Under the pieces are notes generated by a model that saw nothing but the letters and a program-made list of their open reading frames with translations, had not been told where the DNA came from and ran no database searches. The translations under genes were made by a program, and so were the position numbers. This document shows, one piece after another, positions 58,465 through 64,000 of a stretch of 64,000 bases of DNA. Location of the stretch: contig NZ_SAUH01000001.1 of NCBI RefSeq assembly GCF_004193175.1, positions 3,495,001 to 3,559,000 of the forward strand, in the 5' to 3' direction. How positions within the stretch are numbered: position 1 is the stretch's first letter; each line of letters begins with the position of its first letter. This stretch comes from Streptomyces sp. RFCAC02 (GTDB taxonomy: Bacteria; Actinomycetota; Actinomycetes; Streptomycetales; Streptomycetaceae).

Positions 58465-59527
58465 AAGCGTCGGCGCGTCCGGCCGGTGCGCCGAGGGAGG
58501 CGTGCCAGGCCGCGTACGCCGCCTCCACGGCCCCCGGCGGCGGCACCGTGCCCGTACCGAGGGGGCGGGCCGCCTTCCGCAGCGCGTCGCCGACCACACG
58601 GGCGGCGACCGCGAGCCGCGCCTCCAGCTCGCCGGCCGGCGCCGCGCGTACCGCGAACGCCTGCCGCACCACGTCCGTGAACACCGACTGCACGCGCTTG
58701 TACGCCAGGTAGCGCGGCAGGTCACGCGCCAGACCGGCCGCCGCGCCCGGCAGCACCTCCTCGACGGCGCGCGCCCAGCGCTCCGTCATCTCCCGCTCCT
58801 GGCCCGGCGGGTAGCGCATCAGGTGCAGGTGGGTGGCGAGGTCGTACAGCGGGTCGCCGACGAGGGCCAGTTCCCAGTCGATCGTCCACAGCCTGCCGTC
58901 CGTCTCGGCGACGATGAGGTTGTCCCGGTGCAGGTCGCCGTGCAGGAGGCAGAACGGCCGGTCCGTCAGCCGTGCCGCCGCCCGCGCCAGCGGCCCGTCC
59001 CCCGCCAGCACCCCGGGGGACACCCGCAGCGCGGCGAACAGGCCGCCGATCTCCGGCCGGTGCACGGCGTAGACGCGGCGCCGCGTGAACCGGATCAGGC
59101 CGCGCAGGAACTCGGCGCTGCCGCGCGGGCGCAGCACGGCGGGGCAGCGGTGGACCAGTTCCATCGCCTCGGGCGGCATGGCGGCGAGCCGCCCGAACAG
59201 GCCGGCGAGCTGCGTCAGCTCCCCGCCGCCGAGGGGCGAGCCGGGCGGCCGGGAGACGGACAGCGGCTCGCCCTCGATGAAGCCGTGGACCCGCAGGTCG
59301 CCGTCGGCCGTGCCCAGCCGGTAGACGGGCGCGATGCGCTCCATGCCGCGCAGCGCCAGCTCCACCAGCACGTCCTCCTCGCTGCCGAAGCAGCGCGGGT
59401 CGAAGCGGTGCACCCCGGGGCGTGGCCGGCCCGCCTTGAGCCGGCCGAGCGCGCCGGCCGCCGGCAGGACCTGCCAGACGCGGTGGTGCCCGCGGAGGAC
59501 GGTTGACGGCGTCGGCGGCTGGCTCAT
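58463..59527 (-). CDS. Aminoglycoside phosphotransferase-like kinase
   Basis: A 354-aa protein of the APH/choline-kinase fold. The catalytic loop is CLLHGDLHRDNLIV and the metal-binding motif is IDWELALVGDPLYDLATHLHLM. The N-lobe is RVWQVLPAAGALGRLKAG, short and without an obvious strong P-loop. Such enzymes phosphorylate small molecules; the substrate is unknown and no resistance role is implied. It is transcribed with its neighbours on the minus strand. Confidence 0.87.
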   Translation of the reverse strand: MSQPPTPSTVLRGHHRVWQVLPAAGALGRLKAGRPRPGVHRFDPRCFGSEEDVLVELALRGMERIAPVYRLGTADGDLRVHGFIEGEPLSVSRPPGSPLGGGELTQLAGLFGRLAAMPPEAMELVHRCPAVLRPRGSAEFLRGLIRFTRRRVYAVHRPEIGGLFAALRVSPGVLAGDGPLARAAARLTDRPFCLLHGDLHRDNLIVAETDGRLWTIDWELALVGDPLYDLATHLHLMRYPPGQEREMTERWARAVEEVLPGAAAGLARDLPRYLAYKRVQSVFTDVVRQAFAVRAAPAGELEARLAVAARVVGDALRKAARPLGTGTVPPPGAVEAAYAAWHASLGAPAGRADA

Positions 59528-59632
59528 GGCGTACGTCCCCCGGCGGTCGCGCTGCCCGCCGCACCGGTGTGCGCGGGTAGCTGCACGGTACGCCCGGCGG
59601 AGGCGTATGCCGATGGCTCAAAAGAGTGGTAC

Positions 59633-60325
59633 TCATCCGAACGGAGAAGCGACCAGCGCCGCCAGTACCTCCTCCAGGGAGGCCACGACGTGGTCGGCGC
59701 CGGCGGCCCTGAACGCCTCGGCGGGCGGCCGTGTCGGGGCGTAGCCGAGGAACGGGACCCCCGCCGCGCGGGCCGCGCCGAGGTCCGCCGTGCTGTCGCC
59801 GATCATCAGCGCGAGGCCGGGGCGCGTGCCCGTCGAGGCGAGGGCGCGCAGGAGCGAGTCGGGGTGCGGCTTCAGACGCGTCATGTCGTCCGTGCGCCCG
59901 TGCACGCGGCCGCCGAGGTAGCCCGTCAGTCCGTGCCGGCGCAGGTAGTGTTCGGCGGCGCGCGGCGAGTTGTTGGTGGCGATGGCGACCTGACGGCCGC
60001 GCGTCGCGAGGGCGGCGATGAGCGCCGCGGCGTACGGCGTCGGGTGCGCGCTGTCGGCGGCGGAGACCTCCTCGGCCGTCAGCGCCGCCTCCAGCCGCCG
60101 CACCAGTGGTCCGCCGGGCCGGCGGCGGGCGATGCCGCGCAGCACCGCGTGGGGGTCGGGGGAGACGAGCAGGTCGTCGGTCAGGAGGCCGGCCGCGGAC
60201 AGTTCCACGGCGAGCGCGCGCAGCCGGTGCGCGATCGACTCGGCGCTGCGGACGGCGAAGAGGCGGCAGACCGGGCCGTCGAAGTCGAAGAGAACACAGC
60301 GGGCGTTACTGATGAGTTCCCTCAT
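59633..60325 (-). CDS. HAD-superfamily hydrolase (phosphatase)
   Basis: A 230-aa HAD subfamily IA phosphatase. Motif I is VLFDFDGPVCRLF (the usual DxDGT[LV] reads DFDGPV), motif II is IATNNSPRAAEHYL, and motifs III/IV are RLKPHPDSLLRAL and MIGDSTADLGAARAAG. It begins one base after the GntR-like gene ends, so the two are one transcript. The substrate is unknown; a sugar phosphate or phosphoglycolate is typical. Confidence 0.88.
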   Translation of the reverse strand: MRELISNARCVLFDFDGPVCRLFAVRSAESIAHRLRALAVELSAAGLLTDDLLVSPDPHAVLRGIARRRPGGPLVRRLEAALTAEEVSAADSAHPTPYAAALIAALATRGRQVAIATNNSPRAAEHYLRRHGLTGYLGGRVHGRTDDMTRLKPHPDSLLRALASTGTRPGLALMIGDSTADLGAARAAGVPFLGYAPTRPPAEAFRAAGADHVVASLEEVLAALVASPFG

Positions 60326-61192
60326 CTAACCGAGTGTGAGCGGTTCTGCCAGCGTTGACCAGAGGGACTCGAACCAGCGTTGTGACTCCTCGACGAACGC
60401 GGGGTCGGAGGAGGAGCGGAAGATCTTGGAGCTCAGGCCGAGGACGTCATAGATCTCCAGCTGTTCCTGTTCGTACTCGACCACGCGCGGCACCACTTCG
60501 TAGTAGGCCGTGAGCACTTCGGCACCGTTCAGCAGGTAGACCTTCTGCACGGGGGTGATCGGGACGCTCCGGATCTCGACGTTCACCTTCGGCACGAGCC
60601 CCATCTCGGCGAGCGAGGTGAGCTGGTGCCGCAGGGACGCGGAGAACGTCCTGGTGATCTGCCGCAGCCGCGCGAGGGGCCGCGGGTCGGCCGGGTCGGC
60701 GACCAGCCTCGGGTACGCGAGGGGGCCGTCCGGGTCCGACAGCAGGGCGCGGATGGAGATGGAGCGGGGCGCGAGGCGGCCGGTCGAGATGGCCATCAGG
60801 GGCGCGGCGAGCGCGGCGTTCAGCGTCTCGGCGGTCAGGCAGAACGCGTCGATCGAGACGTCCTCGGCGCGGAAGGCGACGCCGATCCTGTCCACCACCT
60901 CGACCCCGGCCGGGCGCGGCCCGGCCTGCCCGGGGACCCGGACGACGGCCGGCGCGCCGCGCCCGCGGGCGCTGAGCCAGCCCTCGCGTTCCAGGATCGC
61001 GAGGGCCTGGCGGATGGTGGTCCGGTTGGTGCCGAACTCCTCGACGAGGGCCCGCTGGGTGGGCAGCCGGGTGTGCTCCGGCAGCTTGCCCACCCGTATC
61101 CGTTCGCGCAGCACCCCCGCCACGTGGCCGGGAGAGGGGGGCCCACCGGCGGCCCGGCCGGCCTCGTCGTCCGGTGCGATCCGCTGGCTCAC
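60326..61192 (-). CDS. GntR-type transcriptional regulator with long C-terminal domain
   Basis: A 288-aa regulator. The winged HTH is VLRERIRVGKLPEHTRLPTQRALVEEFGTNRTTIRQALAILEREGWLSARGRG. The C-terminal domain of about 190 residues (VDRIGVAFRAEDVSIDAFCLTAETLNAAL onwards) does not clearly match UTRA or FCD and may bind a small ligand. GTG 61192 is chosen because it gives a normal HTH start; no strong ribosome site is seen. It abuts the HAD gene. A palindrome 90 bp upstream is a candidate operator. Confidence 0.82.
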   Translation of the reverse strand: MSQRIAPDDEAGRAAGGPPSPGHVAGVLRERIRVGKLPEHTRLPTQRALVEEFGTNRTTIRQALAILEREGWLSARGRGAPAVVRVPGQAGPRPAGVEVVDRIGVAFRAEDVSIDAFCLTAETLNAALAAPLMAISTGRLAPRSISIRALLSDPDGPLAYPRLVADPADPRPLARLRQITRTFSASLRHQLTSLAEMGLVPKVNVEIRSVPITPVQKVYLLNGAEVLTAYYEVVPRVVEYEQEQLEIYDVLGLSSKIFRSSSDPAFVEESQRWFESLWSTLAEPLTLG

Positions 61193-61281
61193 GGCACAAC
61201 ACCCTACAACTTTCGGACAGATCAGGAAGGTTGATACCGAGACGTTTCCAAGCGCGCGCCAACTGGGGAAAACAAGCATGT

Positions 61282-61305
61282 AGTTGGTGGACAACTTCAC
61301 CAACT
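61282..61305 (-). promoter_or_regulatory. Palindromic operator-like site between GntR and small membrane gene
   Basis: Perfect 8-bp arms AGTTGGTG (61282-61289) and CACCAACT (61298-61305) surround an 8-bp centre, with a smaller GTTG/CAAC repeat nested inside. It lies in the divergent gap and is a natural target for the GntR protein. Confidence 0.65.
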
Positions 61306-61349
61306 TCGAAGGACTTCTTTCATGTTGTCGTGATGTAAGGAGGGACGCA

Positions 61350-61535
61350 ATGCTCGTGTCGACGATCGTCGTGGCCGCCCTCGGCATCGCGCTGGAGAGG
61401 GCGATCGAGGGGCACCTCGGGTTCGCGGGGCTGATCGGTCTGCTGATTCTGCGGACCGGTCTCGGCAGGCGGAACTTCACCTGCACCTGCGTCGGCACAT
61501 CCGTGCTGGCGACGCTGGTCCTCACCAGCCTGTGA
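61350..61535 (+). CDS. Small membrane protein, 61 aa
   Basis: A 61-residue protein with two hydrophobic segments (LVSTIVVAALGIALE, GLIGLLILRTGLG region, then VGTSVLATLVLTSL) and a CTC pair. AAGGAGGG lies about 6 nt upstream of ATG 61350, a strong signal for a small gene. It is divergent from the GntR gene and likely under the same operator. Its function is unknown. Confidence 0.72.
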   Translation: MLVSTIVVAALGIALERAIEGHLGFAGLIGLLILRTGLGRRNFTCTCVGTSVLATLVLTSL

Positions 61536-61628
61536 CCGGGGACGGGCCGAGAGTGACAGCCATATGACAGCGGCGCGCGCCGGACCGCCGAAAGGGGTCC
61601 GAGGACGCCAGGGACGGGTCGGGACGCG

Positions 61629-62876
61629 TCAGAAGTCGTCGGGGCACCACGGGCGCCGGTCCGTGCGGAAGAGCTGATCCGCACGGGCCGGCGCCTCCGC
61701 GCGTCCCGCCTCGATCAGCCCGGCGGCCGCGAGCCGCACCGCCGACTCGTCCCCCAGGTACAAACGCGCGAGGGCGCCCGTGTCCAGCGTCAGATCGGCG
61801 TCCCGGTCCGTCGGCGCCGCCGTCACGCCCTCCGGGGAGGCCGACAGCAGGAACCGCCCGCCGGCCAGGCCGAGCGGATCGCGCACGTCAAGCACCAGCT
61901 CGCCCTCGGCACCGTACGTCCTGGCCGCAAGCATCCCGGCCGTGTCCAGCGGTCGCAGCCACAGCAGGTCGCTCCGCCGGTCGATGACCGCGGCGCGCGC
62001 GTTCGGCAGCAGCAGGGGCAGGAGGGAGTCGTGCGGCGCCTCGCCCGACTTCACGGTCCGCACCCAGTCGAGGCCCAGCAGGAAACCCCACAGGGCGCGC
62101 TCGGCCTCCGGCGTGGCGGCGACGAGCTGCTCGACGCGCGCGACGTTCGCGGGCATGTCGTCCGTCCACACGTCGTCGACGCGGAAGGTGACGAGCCCCT
62201 GCGCGACGCCGTCCGCGTCCCGGTGGACGGCGTGGAACGGCTCCACCCACGGGCCGGGCTGGAAACGGACGGCGCCCGTCAGGCGCTCCCAGTACAGCGG
62301 TGGCCGCGTGACCGTACCGGGCCGCTGCGGCCGCAGCCGCTCGTACACACCCGGCCCCAGCTCCCGCACCGCGGCGCCGTCCACCAGGGCGACGCTCCCC
62401 CCGGCGCCGGTGTCCGCGCGGCGGCCCCCGAGACCGGCGAGGGGCACGTCCACCCGCCACTGGGTGAAGCCGGCCGCGGGGCCGAAGCCGAACCGCCCGT
62501 AGATGCGCCACTCCGCCGCGATCAGCGTCGCCACGGTGTCGCCCCGCTCCCGGGCCGCCGCGAGGTCCTCGGTCATCATGCCGGTCAGCAGGCCGCGCCT
62601 GCGGTGCGTGCCGGTCACCGTCACGCCGGACACCGCGTTCGACCGGACGACGCCGCCCCCCGGCACCGTCAGCTCCTGGTCGAAGCTGCGGAACGTCGCG
62701 ACGCAGCGGTCGCCGTCGAAGACGCCGCGCCCCCGCGAGAAGTCCGTCCGCTCGCGCCGCTCGGCCAGCTCCTCGTCCGACAGCGGCGCGGACACGAGGA
62801 ACCCGGTGTGCTTGGCGCGCAGCCAGGCGTCGATGGCGGCGGGATCGTCGGCGACGGAACGGCTGAGCAGCGGCAT
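61629..62876 (-). CDS. Eis-like GNAT N-acetyltransferase
   Basis: A 415-aa protein of the Eis type: a GNAT domain (VSGVTVTGTHRRRGLLTGMMTEDLAAARERG, then EWRIYGRFGFGPA), a second degenerate GNAT-like region, and a C-terminal sterol-carrier-like domain (DADLTLDTGALARLYLGDESAVRLAAAGLIE), ending with the free carboxylate typical of the family (CPDDF). Eis enzymes acetylate amines, including some antibiotics; the natural substrate is unknown. ATG 62876 is preferred to the longer frame. Confidence 0.93.
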   Translation of the reverse strand: MPLLSRSVADDPAAIDAWLRAKHTGFLVSAPLSDEELAERRERTDFSRGRGVFDGDRCVATFRSFDQELTVPGGGVVRSNAVSGVTVTGTHRRRGLLTGMMTEDLAAARERGDTVATLIAAEWRIYGRFGFGPAAGFTQWRVDVPLAGLGGRRADTGAGGSVALVDGAAVRELGPGVYERLRPQRPGTVTRPPLYWERLTGAVRFQPGPWVEPFHAVHRDADGVAQGLVTFRVDDVWTDDMPANVARVEQLVAATPEAERALWGFLLGLDWVRTVKSGEAPHDSLLPLLLPNARAAVIDRRSDLLWLRPLDTAGMLAARTYGAEGELVLDVRDPLGLAGGRFLLSASPEGVTAAPTDRDADLTLDTGALARLYLGDESAVRLAAAGLIEAGRAEAPARADQLFRTDRRPWCPDDF

Positions 62877-62930
62877 GCCGGGCAGCCTACGACGCACCCC
62901 CGCGGCCGGGCCACGGAATTCCCCGGCGCC

Positions 62931-63833
62931 TCAGACGACGGCCCGCACCTCGCCCACCACGCGGCCCCCGCCCTCCACCGCGGAGACGAGCGCCCCGGCC
63001 GCCGGCCCGGGGACCGGCACGTCGAGCGACCGCAGCACGGACGCCAGCACCGGGCCCCGCGCCCGCGCCGCGCCGTCCTCCACCTTGAAGGCCAGCGCCC
63101 GCCCGTCCGGCAGCGCCACCGCCTGCACGCCCTCGGCGCCCGCCTTCGACAGCACCCCGGGCACCGCCCGCATCAGCAGCGAGTCGGCCCGCGCGGTGCC
63201 GCCGACGTACTCCGGGTGCGCGCGCATCGCGTCCGCCACGCGCCGCTCCGGCGTGTCCGGCGCGGCCAGGACGAACGCACGGAACGCCCGCGCCAGCCCC
63301 GTCAGCGAGAACGCGAACAGCGGCGCCCCGCAGCCGTCCACCCCGGTGTGCGCGACCGGCTCGCCCGTGGCCGCCTCGGCGGTCTCGCGGATCAGCACCT
63401 GGAGGGGGTGGCCCGGGTCGGTGTACGACTCGGTGGGCCAGCCGTTCACCGCGCAGGCGGCGAGCATGGCCGCGTGCTTGCCCGAGCAGTTCATGGCCAG
63501 CCGGCTGCCGCCCTCGGGCGGGCAGCGCAGGGCCGCCTCCGTGAGCCCGTGCTCGGCGAGCATGCGCGCCGCCAGCTCACGGTGGAAGTCCTCGCCCGCG
63601 TGGCTCGCCGCCGCGAGCGCGAGCCGTTCCCCCGACAGCGGGAGCCCCGCCCGCAGCACGCCCGCCGCCTGCATCGGCTTGTTGCTCGACCGGGGGAAGA
63701 CGGGCAGCTCCGGGTCGCCCACCACGCGGACCACCGAGCCGTCGGCCCCCAGCACCACCAGCGCCCCCCGGTGCCGCCCCTCCACGAAACCGGACCTCAC
63801 GACCTCGGCCAGAACAGCGGCGGAACCGGACAT
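62931..63833 (-). CDS. L-asparaginase, ReAII (Rhizobium etli type II) family
   Basis: A 300-aa hydrolase of asparagine to aspartate and ammonia, of the pfam06089 type unrelated to E. coli AnsA/B. Motifs are LPVFPRSSNKPMQAAGVL, AAASHAGED, LAMNCSGKHAAMLAAC and HTGVDGCGAPLFAFSL, with the Ser-Lys and Cys residues of the active site. The start MSGSAAVLAEVVRSGFVEGRHRG is typical. It lies 33 bp after an RsiG-like gene. Confidence 0.95.
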   Translation of the reverse strand: MSGSAAVLAEVVRSGFVEGRHRGALVVLGADGSVVRVVGDPELPVFPRSSNKPMQAAGVLRAGLPLSGERLALAAASHAGEDFHRELAARMLAEHGLTEAALRCPPEGGSRLAMNCSGKHAAMLAACAVNGWPTESYTDPGHPLQVLIRETAEAATGEPVAHTGVDGCGAPLFAFSLTGLARAFRAFVLAAPDTPERRVADAMRAHPEYVGGTARADSLLMRAVPGVLSKAGAEGVQAVALPDGRALAFKVEDGAARARGPVLASVLRSLDVPVPGPAAGALVSAVEGGGRVVGEVRAVV

Positions 63834-63866
63834 GCGCGCACCCTCGGTGGTCTCGGAGGAACGGGG

Positions 63867-64000
63867 TCAGGTCAGCAGATCCTCGACCTGCGCCTCCCCC
63901 TCACGGTACCTGCGGGCGATCTCCGCGCCGCAGCCGTCCGCCGTACGGTGCAGCGACTGCCGCCGCCGCGACACCTGCGCCTCGTACCCCGCGAGCCGCT
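63867..64000 (-). CDS. rsiG: C-terminal part of an RsiG-like (AmfC) anti-sigma factor
   Basis: The last 44 residues of a protein cut by the window edge. YEAQVSRRRQSLHRTAD fits E-x3-S-x2-R-x3-[Q/H]-x3-D, the c-di-GMP-binding signature of RsiG, the anti-sigma factor of WhiG, with His in place of Gln. The end EIARRYREGEAQVEDLLT is a charged helix. RsiG has two such motif helices, and this would be the second. Only the fragment is visible, so the call is tentative. Confidence 0.6.
   Translation of the reverse strand, partial: RLAGYEAQVSRRRQSLHRTADGCGAEIARRYREGEAQVEDLLT

Overview
The window is high-GC DNA from a Streptomyces-type actinomycete. The evidence is strong G/C bias at third codon positions, many GTG starts, ATGA/GTGA stop-start overlaps, and a gene content typical of that group: futalosine-route menaquinone genes, a full nuoA-N operon, ECF/RsbW/STAS regulators, a PknB-type kinase and an RsiG-like fragment. 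The exact species cannot be read from the sequence.

Layout. 1-1.9 kb holds the 3' part of a 23S rRNA gene, a 5S rRNA gene and the rRNA terminator. 2.4-8.9 kb (minus strand) is a tightly packed operon for a chromosomal type IV secretion-like machine, in which the VirB4 protein looks split into two genes. 9.2-14.1 kb holds stress and regulatory genes: an RsbW-like ATPase, a GNAT enzyme, a STAS-like protein, an ECF sigma factor with a SnoaL tail, and a Ser/Thr kinase fused to a TerD domain. 14.1-16.4 kb has a DNA-glycosylase relative lacking a key lysine and a lipoprotein gene with an apparent frameshift. 16.5-28.9 kb is mostly menaquinone metabolism (UbiX-type prenyltransferase, mqnE, mqnC, a frameshifted mqnA, menG, a geranylgeranyl-reductase family enzyme). 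Between these lie a Cys-rich leader peptide with a DAACS symporter, an ATPase/DUF7848-like pair and a cold-shock gene. 28.9-30.8 kb has an NlpC/P60 hydrolase and a TSUP permease. 31.2-47.6 kb is nuoA-N, preceded by Rex-operator-like sites and followed by a long terminator hairpin. 47.6-64 kb holds a lipoprotein, a polyprenyl diphosphate synthase, a LolA-like secreted protein, a molybdopterin oxidoreductase without its N-terminal Fe-S cluster plus a small helical partner, a TetR/MFS efflux operon with two 25-bp operator-like sites, and a run of small regulatory and metabolic genes ending in asparaginase and the C-terminus of an RsiG-like anti-sigma factor.

How it fits together. The mqn, menG and prenyl genes supply menaquinone, the electron acceptor of the NADH dehydrogenase encoded next door. 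The Rex-like sites would tie complex I expression to the NADH/NAD+ ratio. Two reading-frame breaks, in mqnA and in the lipoprotein gene, both fall in five-base G/C runs where one added base restores the whole protein. They are therefore as likely to be sequence errors as true mutations.
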